Assembly: GCF_014651815.1 (NCBI RefSeq)
Contig: NZ_BMXP01000006.1
Location: 124,001 to 188,000 of the forward strand
From: Alteromonas halophila
GTDB lineage: Bacteria > Pseudomonadota > Gammaproteobacteria > Enterobacterales > Alteromonadaceae
DNA length: 64,000 bases
Direction: 5' to 3'
The notes under the pieces: generated by a model
What the model saw: only the letters and a program-made list of their open reading frames with translations
What the model was told of the DNA's origin: nothing
Databases searched by the model: none
Position numbers and translations under genes: made by a program
In this document: positions 18,021 to 29,400 of the stretch, piece after piece
How the letters are laid out: each line of letters opens with the position of its first letter
Numbering within the stretch: the first letter of the stretch is position 1

Positions 18021-20399
18021 TTAAATTGGCGAGCCCGGTGGCAGCAGTTTAATACTGAACCCGCCTTTCCACTCGCCGGTTTCCAGATAGGCGTCCAGCC
18101 AGTCTTCCAGTGTACGATGACCGTTGATGTCGTCGTTATCGTCCAGCCAGTCGGCAAAGTGGCGGATTTCAGTGTTCAGCGCTAACTGCACCTCCGGCGC
18201 CAGTGCCGGATCCTGTGCCGCCTGAATAAGCCCGGTCAGTGCCACCAGTTGCAGACGCGCGGTCAGACTGTCCTGTTGATCATTGCGATACCAGTGGGTG
18301 TCCATGATGGCGCGTGCCAGTTGCCCGACATCAGGCAGATCGCTAATTCTGTCACTTTGCCACTGCAGACGGTTCAGCCGCTCAGGGATCAGCAGTAAAG
18401 ATAACGCATGACCGGCAGCCGCTTCTGCCATACTCAGCGGATCCAGCACCCTACTCATACGACCATTGAAATGTTCCCGCGTGACATCGTTGCCAAACGC
18501 CGTTGGGGGAATAAGCGAAAACAAGGCATCCGGCAAAGACAGGTAGGCCGGTGTGGTAGCCCGGATAAGCTGCTGCATGGCACGCTGCTGGCGGTCGGCG
18601 CTAACCGGAGCCTGTCCACGGGGCGTGGCATAATCCCCTTTGCGCTCGTAGTGGTAGTTCACGCCCCCTACTTGTTTGGCTACTGCTTCTAACTGATAGC
18701 GATGCAGCAGGTAAACCGGAACCAGCGCATCTTCCAGCGAAGACAGCGCAGTGCCGGATGGCAATGTATTCATCCCCAGATTATTCAGTGCCAGTTCGCG
18801 CACACTGCTTAAATGCGCAAACTCATCAAGAGGGTCACTGCCGTTATCCCACATATGCCCGCTTGCCGACGCATGATGGGCCGAGCGGGTATCACTGTCG
18901 GTTTTGAATTTAAGCCCCTCTTGCCGGGCGCGGGTAATAATTTTCGTCAGACCTTCGCGCTCCTCAGCCTCACTTGCAAACTGCTGATAGCCGTAGGCAA
19001 TGGCATGCTTATCCCAGGCGCCCATGCCGGTGTCATAGGCGTCGTTCAGGCGTATTTTGCCATTTTCAATAGTCAGTTTAGGGTGCGGATAATCCATTAC
19101 CGACGCCCGGCCGTTCTCGCTGGCCGCAAAATTATGGGCAATACCCAGTGTGTGGCCGACTTCATGGGCGGACAACTGACGAATACGGGCCAGAGCCATG
19201 GCCTTTTGTTCACTGGTCTGCGCGTTATCCTCTGAAAACGGGCTGGTCAGCCCGAGTGCAATCAGATAGTCCTGCCGGACCCGCAGTGAGCCTAGCGTTA
19301 CATGGCCTTTAATGATTTCGCCGGTACGCGGATCGACCACAGATGCCCCGTAAGACCAGCCACGGGTCGCGCGGTGTACCCACTGTATGACGTTATAGCG
19401 CACGTCCATCGGATCAGCGCCTTGTGGCAGCACTTTTACCTGAAAGGCATTGTCATAACCAATCGCTGAAAATGCGTCGTTCCACCAGCTCGCCCCGTCT
19501 TTCAGGGCACTGAACACCGGCTCCGGAATACCCGGATCCAGATAATAAATAATCGGCTCTACCGCCTCACTCGAAGGTGCCGAGGGAGAGACTTTGCTTA
19601 ACCGGTGGCGCATGATGTAACGCTGTTCTGTTGCTGCATCAATCGCCGTTGCGTAATCAAAATAGCGAAACTTCCAAAACCCGGAGTACGGGTGAAACTG
19701 ACGCTGCTCATAACCTGGCTCTGGCAGCGCCACAAAAGAATGGTGCAGGTGAACTGTCAGTGAAGCGGGATCCGGGGTTACCTGGCGGACGAAGGAACCT
19801 GGGTTACTGCCACGAAAGGTCACCATGGCCTCCAGCTCGGTATTTTTCTCAAACCCGCGCGAACGTTTTAAAAAGACCCCGCTGCGCGATGGATCGGCGG
19901 CATAGTCCCCCTGCTCCGTATCACTTAAACGCCCTGCAATGTCATGAATGTCACTGAATAAGAAGTCTGTGTAATTGATAAGCACACTGTCCTCACTTTC
20001 AGCCACAATCTCAAAGCCGGCAATCACCGAATCGGCAAACGCTTCATCCAGGCTCTGACGTTCCGCCAGATTGTCCGTCTCTGCGCGGTAGGTGGTATTG
20101 TGCTGCGTCAGCATGATTTTGTTACCAAACCGTTCAAAGCTTACCAGCCGGGTGTCGCCCAGTTGCCCCCGGTCGAGGCCAATATCATTTGATCCCACGC
20201 CATACGGCAGGCTGCTTTGAAACAACATCTTCTGCCCGGTGTTGTTGATCTGCAAATACAGACTGTCGCCGGATTTATCATAATAAAAGGGAACAAAACC
20301 GTCTGTTTCTGACATGGTCTCAGTGAAGGTTTTAATATCTGGCAGGGTGGCCCAGGCCTGGGTGGCCAGCAAAAGCAATACCCATAGGCAGTGTCGCAT
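18021..20399 (-). CDS. Zinc-dependent secreted metalloprotease, large
   Basis: 792 residues with a signal peptide (MRHCLWVLLLLATQAWA). The extended zinc motif HEVGHTLGIAHN lies near residue 410, with three His ligands and the catalytic Glu of metzincin-like proteases. Upstream segments such as VHRATRGWSYGASVVDPRTGEI are typical of the bacterial family annotated with DUF5117/DUF4953-type domains. It is expected to work in the periplasm or outside the cell on proteins or peptides. It is divergent from the FNR-boxed small gene, with about 210 bases between starts. Confidence 0.88.
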   Translation of the reverse strand: MRHCLWVLLLLATQAWATLPDIKTFTETMSETDGFVPFYYDKSGDSLYLQINNTGQKMLFQSSLPYGVGSNDIGLDRGQLGDTRLVSFERFGNKIMLTQHNTTYRAETDNLAERQSLDEAFADSVIAGFEIVAESEDSVLINYTDFLFSDIHDIAGRLSDTEQGDYAADPSRSGVFLKRSRGFEKNTELEAMVTFRGSNPGSFVRQVTPDPASLTVHLHHSFVALPEPGYEQRQFHPYSGFWKFRYFDYATAIDAATEQRYIMRHRLSKVSPSAPSSEAVEPIIYYLDPGIPEPVFSALKDGASWWNDAFSAIGYDNAFQVKVLPQGADPMDVRYNVIQWVHRATRGWSYGASVVDPRTGEIIKGHVTLGSLRVRQDYLIALGLTSPFSEDNAQTSEQKAMALARIRQLSAHEVGHTLGIAHNFAASENGRASVMDYPHPKLTIENGKIRLNDAYDTGMGAWDKHAIAYGYQQFASEAEEREGLTKIITRARQEGLKFKTDSDTRSAHHASASGHMWDNGSDPLDEFAHLSSVRELALNNLGMNTLPSGTALSSLEDALVPVYLLHRYQLEAVAKQVGGVNYHYERKGDYATPRGQAPVSADRQQRAMQQLIRATTPAYLSLPDALFSLIPPTAFGNDVTREHFNGRMSRVLDPLSMAEAAAGHALSLLLIPERLNRLQWQSDRISDLPDVGQLARAIMDTHWYRNDQQDSLTARLQLVALTGLIQAAQDPALAPEVQLALNTEIRHFADWLDDNDDINGHRTLEDWLDAYLETGEWKGGFSIKLLPPGSPI

Positions 20400-20515
20400 T
20401 AGATCAGTCCTTATCAGTAAATCATAACCCTGCTTACGCTACCCAATAGCAGACACAAAGGAAAGCATCCTGTTTATTTCCGCTGTACACCACCAGGAGT
20501 CGCCGCTGAGTCTGC

Positions 20516-20529
20516 TTGATCTGCATCAA
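20516..20529 (+). promoter_or_regulatory. Perfect FNR-type operator
   Basis: TTGAT-CTGC-ATCAA is an exact match to the FNR/Anr consensus. TACGCT at 20551-20556 lies at a distance from the site centre within one base of that seen at the hemN promoter, so a class II activated promoter with a start near 20564 is likely. The target is the gene at 20612. The divergent metalloprotease gene, 117 bases away, could also respond. Confidence 0.75.
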
Positions 20530-20611
20530 CGCGCCTGACAGCGAACCTGTTACGCTTAACGAACAGACGAAATACAAGCCCCAACAAGCTGGCCGCAAAG
20601 GAGATTTTTGT

Positions 20612-21019
20612 GTGACACTACCTGCGCTTTATCAGGTGCCTGCTTCCCATGTTAAGACACCCATTTTTAAGACCCGCTTGCCGGTGTTTCGGATCGAGAT
20701 ACGCCGCGCGGCAAACCTTGCGATAGCTGAACGGCCGGTTTTTGGCTGTCAGCTCACGCTGTCCTCGCGCTGGCCTGTACAAACTGAATTTATCCTCACG
20801 CCCGGCCATACACTGGGCTGGCTGGATCATAACCGGCTGGACCACCTGCGCGTGAAAGCCCATGCTGCTGAAAAGTGCCTGTCCCTGCCGCCGCTATCGT
20901 CATTGCTGCATGCAGATGATGGTTGTCTGCAGGCGCGGATACCACTGGGTGTTTATCTGTTAAGTGACGATATTTCGTTAATGAAGCAGCAAGGCGTGGC
21001 CCTGCTTCGCCCGCTGTAA
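20612..21019 (+). CDS. Uncharacterised protein behind a perfect FNR box
   Basis: 135 residues from a GTG at 20612. The frame is open from 20516, but AAAGGAG at 20597-20603 lies 8 bases before this GTG and a predicted FNR promoter starts transcription near 20564, so the longer form is unlikely. No signal peptide or membrane span is seen. The protein has a Pro/Leu-rich start, a central strand-like LTLSSRWPVQTEFILTPG and a C-terminal Leu-rich stretch. I recognise no family. It ends five bases before recD on the opposite strand. Strong translation and FNR signals argue that it is real. Confidence 0.6.
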   Translation: MTLPALYQVPASHVKTPIFKTRLPVFRIEIRRAANLAIAERPVFGCQLTLSSRWPVQTEFILTPGHTLGWLDHNRLDHLRVKAHAAEKCLSLPPLSSLLHADDGCLQARIPLGVYLLSDDISLMKQQGVALLRPL

Positions 21020-21024
21020 CGGCG

Positions 21025-22881
21025 CTACGGCGCTGACACTTCGCTGCCATGAATTCGCTGTCTGAGCCCTGAAAAGCGCGCATCCTGGCTGGTCACCATT
21101 TTCACAAATGCGGCCTGATGCGCCAGGATCAGACACTGCTCTTTGGCCCGGGTCAGCCCCGTATACAATAGTCCACGGTGATAGAGCGCTGCGGCCTGTT
21201 CTGAGTCAGTCGTTGCCAGCACCATGATTACCCGCGCAAACTCAGATCCCTGTGACTTATGAATGGTCATGGCAAACGCGGTGTCTACATCCGGCAGGCG
21301 GGACAGGTTGAAAGCGCGAAGTCCCCCCTCTGCCCGCTCAAACCAGGCTTTCAACTGCCCGCGACCGTCCGGCCAGATTACCCCTACATCGCCATTAAAC
21401 AGGTTTTGCGCGTAATGGTTTCGCGTCACCATCACCGCCCTGCCCTGATAATGCGGCCCAACACGGTGTGACGCCCTGTTGCTAACCACCGACTCCAGCA
21501 GCGCATTGAGTTGCCCTACGCCATAGGGCCCCCGCCTGACCGGGGTCAGCCAGCGACAGTGATTAATCGCGGCCAGCGCCTGCTGCGGTGACTGCGCTGA
21601 AAAAACCGGACTGAGACTGTCTCTGGCCAGTGCAGTGAGTGTCGTTAATGCCGTGAGCGGTGCCACGCTAACCGCCTGCTCAGGAAATACCTCAGGCGGC
21701 GTATCCAGCTGTGCCATTTGTTGCCAGGCATCATCAGCTTCACCAGCCTGTACGGCGCGCGCGGTTGCGGCCAGTTTACCGCCAAAGCGCTGACTCACAT
21801 GCAGACTGTGTACCCACTTCACAGCCTTAGGATCGGTGGCAAGCAGGGGTAAATGCGGGCACAACCGGGCAATGCCTGCACGACTGTCAGGGTGCACCCC
21901 GGCCGTGTCATTGTGTGTCTGTGACGCTGCGTGGATAAGCGCGTCAAGCACATTACCGGATTCCACTGCGGGCAACTGATCCGCATCGCCGACCAGGTAC
22001 AGCCGGGCATGCTCAGGCAGCGCTCTTAACAGCCTCGCCATCATTGCCAGGTCGATCATGGATGCTTCATCCACAATCAGTACGTCCAGCGCCAGCGTAT
22101 TCTCTTCATGATAGCGGGTTTGCACACCATACTGGTTTACCCCCAGCAGGCGGTGCAGCGTGGCAGCTTCATCAGGCACATGTGTTTTAAGCTGCCCCAG
22201 TCGCGTATCTTCCATGCCCGCCAGCGTATTTGCCACCGACTCTTTGAGGCGCTGCGCGGCTTTGCCGGTCGGTGCCGCCAGCTGAATGGTCAGCGGCGTC
22301 TCACTCATCGCCTGCAAGGCCAGCATAAGCCGGGTCACCGTATAGGTTTTACCGGTTCCCGGTCCGCCGTTGATAATACAGAATGGCTGGCTAAGACTGC
22401 CAGCCACTGCTACCTGCTGCCAGTCCTGCACGGTGTGCGGTGTACAGTCAAACAGTGCTGGCCATACCGACTGACAGCGCGCCAGCGCCTGCTCACTGAG
22501 AGGCTGAGCATGGCTTCGGGCGCGGACCGCACTCACTACATCCTGCTCAAAGGTATAGTAACGCTGCATATACAGCAGGCCCTGTTCAAACACCAGAGCC
22601 TCGCTCGTACGCATGTCGCCCAGCGCTTTCTCGGTCAGTTCGGTTAACGCAGACACATCGGGAAAACGCCAGTCGTCGTTGTCCTCCCACACTGGCCTGC
22701 GATTCGCGATCATCGCAAGATCCAGACAAGTATGCCCCTGACGAACAAACAGTGACAACGACATCAGCACCTGCTTCCAGATTGTTGCCTCATTCTCGCT
22801 CAGGCTATCCACCCTGAAGGCGTTAGCAAAATACCCATCAATGGCTTCGGTCCCCGGACGTAGCGACAGATTACCGTTCAT
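21025..22881 (-). CDS. recD: Exodeoxyribonuclease V alpha subunit
   Basis: 618 residues, close to E. coli RecD (608). Walker A is GGPGTGKTYTV near residue 170. LIVDEASMIDLAMMARLL is the DEXX-like motif II, and the C-terminal superfamily 1B segment AMTIHKSQGSEFARV is present. RecD is the 5'-3' helicase motor of RecBCD and controls nuclease activity in double-strand break repair. Its ATG overlaps the end of recB by 4 bases. Confidence 0.97.
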   Translation of the reverse strand: MNGNLSLRPGTEAIDGYFANAFRVDSLSENEATIWKQVLMSLSLFVRQGHTCLDLAMIANRRPVWEDNDDWRFPDVSALTELTEKALGDMRTSEALVFEQGLLYMQRYYTFEQDVVSAVRARSHAQPLSEQALARCQSVWPALFDCTPHTVQDWQQVAVAGSLSQPFCIINGGPGTGKTYTVTRLMLALQAMSETPLTIQLAAPTGKAAQRLKESVANTLAGMEDTRLGQLKTHVPDEAATLHRLLGVNQYGVQTRYHEENTLALDVLIVDEASMIDLAMMARLLRALPEHARLYLVGDADQLPAVESGNVLDALIHAASQTHNDTAGVHPDSRAGIARLCPHLPLLATDPKAVKWVHSLHVSQRFGGKLAATARAVQAGEADDAWQQMAQLDTPPEVFPEQAVSVAPLTALTTLTALARDSLSPVFSAQSPQQALAAINHCRWLTPVRRGPYGVGQLNALLESVVSNRASHRVGPHYQGRAVMVTRNHYAQNLFNGDVGVIWPDGRGQLKAWFERAEGGLRAFNLSRLPDVDTAFAMTIHKSQGSEFARVIMVLATTDSEQAAALYHRGLLYTGLTRAKEQCLILAHQAAFVKMVTSQDARFSGLRQRIHGSEVSAP

Positions 22882-25800
22882 GTCGTGGCCTCCTGCTGTT
22901 CTGTGCTGGCAAAAAGCCCATCCAGCGTCGCCAACATGTCCGCTGAAATAGATGTATAGAACACGCCTTCCAGGTTATCGTTTGACGCGGCCATGCCACG
23001 CAGATACAGGTAGTAAACCCCGCCAAAATGATGTTCAGGGTCATACTCTGGCAATGTTTGCTGCAGGTAGCGGTGCAGCGCCAGGGAATAAATCAGGTAC
23101 TGCAAGTCGTAAAGGTGTTGCTGATTATTCTGACACAATGACGCTGGCAAATAGTCAGCATAGGTATCGCCCAGCCAGGTTGACTTATAATCGGCGACGT
23201 AATACCGCCCTTCGGACTCAAAAATAAGATCGATAAAGCCATGCATCATGCCTTCCAGCGCGCGTTGCCCGACGTCCGTCACCGGCACGGGGTCACACAG
23301 TGAAGCCAGGCTACTACGGTGACTGGCCAGCAGCGCATGCAGACGGCGCTGTGAGAGCCCTTCAACCGGAAAATAAAATTCGGCTTCTCGCAGCGTAGCC
23401 TGTTCCGGCAGTGACTTAAGCGTCAGGCTGCCAGTCGAGGTCAGCGGCGCGGCAAGTACATCGTCCAGCCACTGATTAAGCGGTGCAAACGCTTCATCTG
23501 ACAGCCCGAAGCGGGTTGCAGGGCCCGCCATTGCAGTCTGCCAGTCAGGCTGCTGAAAATCTGCCAGCTCCAGAATATCATGCAACAGGTTCCCGGCCCG
23601 TGCGCCTTTTTCAAAGGTAAACCGAAACGCGGGCGTTGAATCATGATCGGTTGCCGATGGCACCAGCAATGGCGCATCCAGCGCCTCGGCATCACGTACA
23701 GTTTGTTTACCGCCGGTTTGCTGGCGTGCCAGCATTGAGAAGGAATACAGGCGCCAGGCATCATCCACTGAGCCGCCAAATGTTGACAACGCAGGCTGCT
23801 GTGTCTGATGCGGGGTAATGCGACCACGCACAGTGGCGTCACTGGCGCTGAATGTGATTTGCGCAGAATGGTGATGCCCTTCAGCAACCATGTTTGCTAC
23901 CGCATCCTGCATGTCGTCTGCGCCTGAACCCGTGTAGCCAAGGGCGCGTGCCAGCGGGCTGCGCTGGTGTTCAGAAAAGGGCGCCATACCGATATAGCAG
24001 CGGTGCGCAGCACGTGTTACCGCGACATACAACAGGCGCATTGCCTCTGCATCTCCCTCTGCCTGAACCCGGGATACTGCATCGAAGCTGCGGCCAAGCT
24101 GAAGGACTAGTTCGCCTTTATCGTGATCAAAATACTGAAACTGTTGCGCGGCTTTGTTACCTGCCTTGGCAGGATCCCGGTAGTCATTTCCAAAAGGAAT
24201 AAACACAATCGGATATTCAAGCCCTTTGGAGCCATGTTGTGTGACTATCTGAATCAATGTGTCATCACTTTCCAGGCGCTGAATTAACTCATCCGCCTGC
24301 TGGGGTTCAGCGAGCTGACGATGCAGCCACAGCAGCAGCTGATCCGGGCGTGCATGTGCCGCTGCCTCACGCCCTAACACCTCTGCCAGGTGCAGATAGT
24401 TGGTCAGTTCGCGCTCCACGTCCTTGCTGCCCGGCTGATAACGATGCTGCATCAGATACAAAATGACACTCATACAGCCACGCTGCAGCCACATCTGTCG
24501 AAGCAGGGCGACAAGCTCCATCAGCTCATCCCACAGAATATCGTCATCCTGGTGCAGCAGGTCCACAACCTGCTGGTGCGTAAAGCCCAGCAGCGGACTT
24601 GCCAGACAGGCGTTAAGTGTAGATGCAGAATCTGCATGCCAGATCCCGTCCAGCACCCGGAAGCAGTCCTCGGCCTGCATCGAGCCAAACAAACTGCGCT
24701 TATTACTTAAAAACACGGCCCCCAATCCGACATCCTGCAGTGCCCGCTGCATGATCCCGGCCTCGGTGGCACTGCGCACCAGAATGGCGATATCACTGGG
24801 CAACACTGCACGCTCGCCAAGTTTCGCGTCCTGAAACAACCGATGTATTTCCTGACCCACCCAGCAACTGAGCATTTGCTGCATCTGCGCTTTGGTTATG
24901 TCATCTTCCGGAATAAGCTGCAGGTAGGTCATGGCTGCACGGTCATTATCGCTATCGCTAAGCGGTGTGGCCGCGGCCTTCGCCCCGGACGTGGCTTTGA
25001 CCTGCTGATAATCAATCCCATAGCCAAACACATCGGCGGCAGGCTCTGAGACCGGGGCGCCGTGAAAGAGCCGGTTATAGGCAGATACCATATCGGCCAC
25101 TGACCGCCAGTTGGTGTCCATAACCCAGCGATGATCCGCCTCCCGCCCTGCTTTTAAGTAGGTAAAGATATCGCCGCCCCTGAACCCGTAAATCGCCTGT
25201 TTAGGGTCGCCAATCATCATCAGCACTTCGCGGCCTTCGCCTTTTGGGTAAACAGCATCGACAATGGCATATTGCGCAGCATCGGTGTCCTGAAATTCAT
25301 CAATCAGCGCCGCAGGGAAACGCTGCCGCAAGGTCTCTGCGACAACCGAGTCGGCGTTCGTGGCCTGCTCTGCTAGCTGGCGGATAAGATCATCAAAGTC
25401 AATCAGGTTTCGCTGCGTTTTGTGGCGCTGCACGTGCGCGCGTATGTAACTGAATGCATCGGCAATCAGAGTCATCGCCGGGCCCTGTTCCAGAGCTTCA
25501 TCGCGGGCCTTGAGTATTTTTCCGTGTGCCTTGCTGACATCTTCAAAAAGTTCTTTAAGCGGGGCAAACAGGGCTTTAATTTCATCCTTGCCGCGGTAAC
25601 GGTTACCATTTATAAACTGCTTTGCTGCTGGTGGAGGCGTGATAGCGACCGCCTCTGACAAATAGTTGATGAGGATTGCCCATTCTTCACTGCGCACCGC
25701 CTGGTCTTTATGGTTTGTCACCAGCGTTGTCAGGATCGTCGCTTCGTTATCCAGTAATGCGGTGCGCAGGTTGTGAAAACGCTCAGCAAACTGCGCCGAC

Positions 25801-26462
25801 AGGCTGTCCTGCTGTCTGCTGGCATCCTGTTCAATGGTAGCGGGGTCCGGCACCTGCGGCGTGAGATGGCCGCGCATAGCATGACCAAAAGTATCCAGCA
25901 GTTGCGAGGGCACATGCCAGCCCTGCGCCGCTAACAGCGCATAGGCATTATCGTCATGCGACACCGCGCGGATCCAGTCCTGTGCGGCCTGCCGGTAGAG
26001 TTCTGCCGTATCGGTTTCAAGGGTTAACTGCATGGCCGCGCCGGACTCAAAGGACAACAGGTTCAGCACATGCTGACAAAACCCGTGAATAGTAAAAACA
26101 GCCGCTTCATCCATTTCCAGTTGTGCGGCTTTAAGCATGGTCAGTGAACGTGCCGGATCGCCAGAGGCATAGAGCGCACTGTAAACCGGATCCTGCTCTT
26201 CGGGTGTGCCACCATCCAGCCGCGTCTCCCAGTAGGCCACTGCGTCACTCAGGGTGACGGCCAGACGGCCGCGTATCTCTTCGGTGGCCGCCTTGGTGAA
26301 GGTCATTACCAGAATTTGCTGCACGCTGAGTGACTTTTCCAGCATCAGCCGCAGATAGAGACGCGTAATGTTGAAGGTTTTTCCGGTGCCGGCGCTGGCC
26401 TCAATAAGGTGGCGCCCCCACAGCGGCAGTTCGGCAACATTGAGGTGTGAAGTCTGCGTCAT
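22878..26462 (-). CDS. recB: Exodeoxyribonuclease V beta subunit
   Basis: 1194 residues (E. coli RecB 1180). It has a UvrD-like helicase with Walker A IEASAGTGKTFNI near residue 20, DEFQDTD motif II and VTQHGSKGLEYPIVF. The C-terminal nuclease domain carries FIDLIFE and YYVADYKS, which contain the catalytic Asp, Asp and Lys. It is the 3'-5' helicase and only nuclease centre of RecBCD. It overlaps recC and recD by 4 bases each, the normal recC-recB-recD arrangement. Confidence 0.97.
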   Translation of the reverse strand: MTQTSHLNVAELPLWGRHLIEASAGTGKTFNITRLYLRLMLEKSLSVQQILVMTFTKAATEEIRGRLAVTLSDAVAYWETRLDGGTPEEQDPVYSALYASGDPARSLTMLKAAQLEMDEAAVFTIHGFCQHVLNLLSFESGAAMQLTLETDTAELYRQAAQDWIRAVSHDDNAYALLAAQGWHVPSQLLDTFGHAMRGHLTPQVPDPATIEQDASRQQDSLSAQFAERFHNLRTALLDNEATILTTLVTNHKDQAVRSEEWAILINYLSEAVAITPPPAAKQFINGNRYRGKDEIKALFAPLKELFEDVSKAHGKILKARDEALEQGPAMTLIADAFSYIRAHVQRHKTQRNLIDFDDLIRQLAEQATNADSVVAETLRQRFPAALIDEFQDTDAAQYAIVDAVYPKGEGREVLMMIGDPKQAIYGFRGGDIFTYLKAGREADHRWVMDTNWRSVADMVSAYNRLFHGAPVSEPAADVFGYGIDYQQVKATSGAKAAATPLSDSDNDRAAMTYLQLIPEDDITKAQMQQMLSCWVGQEIHRLFQDAKLGERAVLPSDIAILVRSATEAGIMQRALQDVGLGAVFLSNKRSLFGSMQAEDCFRVLDGIWHADSASTLNACLASPLLGFTHQQVVDLLHQDDDILWDELMELVALLRQMWLQRGCMSVILYLMQHRYQPGSKDVERELTNYLHLAEVLGREAAAHARPDQLLLWLHRQLAEPQQADELIQRLESDDTLIQIVTQHGSKGLEYPIVFIPFGNDYRDPAKAGNKAAQQFQYFDHDKGELVLQLGRSFDAVSRVQAEGDAEAMRLLYVAVTRAAHRCYIGMAPFSEHQRSPLARALGYTGSGADDMQDAVANMVAEGHHHSAQITFSASDATVRGRITPHQTQQPALSTFGGSVDDAWRLYSFSMLARQQTGGKQTVRDAEALDAPLLVPSATDHDSTPAFRFTFEKGARAGNLLHDILELADFQQPDWQTAMAGPATRFGLSDEAFAPLNQWLDDVLAAPLTSTGSLTLKSLPEQATLREAEFYFPVEGLSQRRLHALLASHRSSLASLCDPVPVTDVGQRALEGMMHGFIDLIFESEGRYYVADYKSTWLGDTYADYLPASLCQNNQQHLYDLQYLIYSLALHRYLQQTLPEYDPEHHFGGVYYLYLRGMAASNDNLEGVFYTSISADMLATLDGLFASTEQQEATT

Positions 26463-29400
26463 ACTTTTTTATCCTTAACGGCAAAGGCTAATGGACGCAA
26501 TGCACCGTCCAGTTTTGCCAGCGGCACGTCGTTCAGGGTCAGGCCCTGCGGAAAGAACCAGCGTAAATAGGTGTCGTTATCCATGGCAGATGACAGCGGC
26601 GAACTGGCCAGCAACCAGTCCGAGAACGCGTTTTCCATTGCCATCGTGTCCGCTGCCTCACTCAGCGACATATCACCCGCTGCTTTAGTCAGCTTTACAG
26701 CGAGAGAGGCGAACGCTGGCGTGGGCGAGCGCAGGCAGGTTAGCGCCAGATCTTCCAGTGCCAGTAATATTTGTTGTGCCTGGTCGTGACTGAACGGATG
26801 CCAGGCGGCTTGTCTTATCTGATGTTTACCCTGCTGCCAGCGCGGATAGAAGCAATGCAGAGGCCGCGCATCATCGTTCACTGCCAGACACAGCGCCGTA
26901 ACAAACTGCGTGACCTGACGCCGCGCGTTCTGGCTGCCCACATGGCTTAATACCCAGGCGTGGCTACCTTCGAAGACCTGCGCACTAAAACGCAATTGCT
27001 GCCCCTGCCACTCAAACGTCTGCGGTTCTGCATCATGCACACCCATGGCGCTTTTCAGGTCGCCCGCCGCCGCCTGCCAGTCTTCCAGCAACGGCTCTGT
27101 CAGTGGTGTGAGTGGCAGCTCACCGCTTAGCCTGGCCTGCTGTAACAGAGTATCGCGCTCATGTTCACTGACATCTGGAGCGGACAGGGCTGACATCAGC
27201 TGGTAACGGGTAAGTGCAGATTCAGTAAAGGGCTCGTTATTATCCAGGGTTGTTTCTGTCTGCTCCAAATACACGCCCAGTGTGCGGGTAGAAAATGCTT
27301 TAAGCGGATGCTCCAGCCAGCGCGCCAGCTGTTCGGCGGTGAGGGTATCGTCATTGACTGAATCAAGCACCGGCAATGCCGGTTGTTGCTGCACGGAACG
27401 TTGCTCTGAAATAGCCTGAGATAACCGGAACCAGCCTGCCTCATAACTGTTTGACGGGGCTGTAAAACCAGCCTGACTGAAGGGGTGCAGCGCCGCTGTA
27501 CAGTGCAGTGAATTCAGGGGCACACCATACTGCCCGGTCAGAGTCTGCATGAACTCCCGCAGTACCAGTGACGGCTGGCGCTCACTGTTATCTTTGTCAC
27601 TATTACCCTGATAACTCAGATACAGGTTTTCCCTGGCCGAAATCAGGGCTTCCAGAAACAGGTAGCGATCTTCGAGTCGCCGCGATCGATCGCCACGACG
27701 ATGTACACCCTGCCCCATTAAATCGATACTCATGGGCACCGACTGACGGGGAAACTCTCCGTCGTTTAGCCCCAGAATACACACCTTACCGAAAGGAATA
27801 CTACGCATAGGGAGCATGGAACAGAACGTCACCTGACCGGTCATAAAATGGTTACCGGCATCAGGGGAGGAAAACTGACGCACCAGAATATCCCGTACCT
27901 GCGCCAGTGTCAGTTGTGCCTCATAGCCTGCTTCTGAACAATGTTCCTGCAGCTGCGCCGTTGCCCGGCCCAGGCTCTCCCACACATCCTGTTGCTCCGA
28001 ATCGGGCGCAAAGCAGCTTTCTTTTAAAGTCGTCAGATAGGTATGCCACTGCGCCGCCGTGCGCGGCGCCGACAACGCCTGCGTATGCTGACTGAGCGTA
28101 TCAATGACCCAGATAAGTTTACCCAGCACCACCCCATGCTGACCTTCAACATCCGGCACAGTCAGAATGTCATTGTGGATCACCGCTTCGTCACGACATA
28201 CCATACCTATTAATAGTCGCCGCAGGCCCCACCACCAGCTGAACTCCTGACGATCGGTCGCGTCATCTGTCATTGCACGTTTATGATCACCACTAAGTCC
28301 CCAGTGAACATGCGCCTGTTCCAGCCAGAAACTCATCAGTTCGACATCTTCGTGGGACAGCGAGAAACGACGCTGCATTGCATCAAGGCGCAGGTAATCA
28401 AGGATCTCCACCACCCCGAAGCGACTGTCCGGTAATGACAACAGGCTGATAAAGGCCGCCACCAGTGGCTGCGCATCAAGTGGACTTCTGTCGGCAATCG
28501 AACAGGGGATCCGTGGTGGCTGTGTACTGCCAGGCGATGCTGTGCCAACCCGGTGAAACACCGCATCAATGAGCGGTGCATATTTCTCAATGGCCGGGCA
28601 CATCACCACAATGTCAGACGGCCGGCGACGGCTGTCTTCACTGAGCCATGCCAGCAAATTGTCATGCAGCACCTGGACTTCTCTTAGTCCGTTATGGCTA
28701 CTGACAATTTCAATACTGTTGTCGCTGGCGCTAGGCGAATAGGCACGGGGTGGCGTGGCGTCAAGAATGTCTGCCTGTACAGCCTGCAACAACGATGAAG
28801 GTGGTGTCGCCTGCATGGGTTCAGCAACATCAAAGGCACTGATCTCAAAGGTATCAAGGGTCGTCAGAAGATTGAAGAAATCCCGGCCTTGCTGACCCAG
28901 ATTCCCCAGAAACGGATTTCCCTGTTCGTCTTCAAGCCAGGCATCTATACCCTGCTGTCGCAGGGCACGTGCCTGCGCCTTATCACTTTGCGCATCTCCC
29001 CAGTAATTGACACTGGGGTTTAAGTGAAACACGTGCACGTCGGTATGCACCGACAGCGCATCGATGAAGCTGATCAGTTGTGGCGCCATGGTGTTAATTG
29101 CAAAAACAATAATGCGATCAGGCAGGTTATGCAGCCCTTCCCCCTGCTGCAGGGCGGTAACAGCTCGCTGGTGCAGTGACGCGGGATGATCAGGGACCTG
29201 CTTCACCAGCTCTCGCCACAACTGTGCCTGCCAGCGCTCCATATCAAACCCGGTTTGTTGATCGTTTCCTTTTTCCCAGCCGGCCAGCCAGTCAGGGCGA
29301 TACAACAGATATTGCTCGAACACATCGGCCAGAGCCGTGGCCAGTTGCAGGCGCTGTACGGACTGTTCCGACTCAGTGCCACGGACCGACACGTAGGCAC

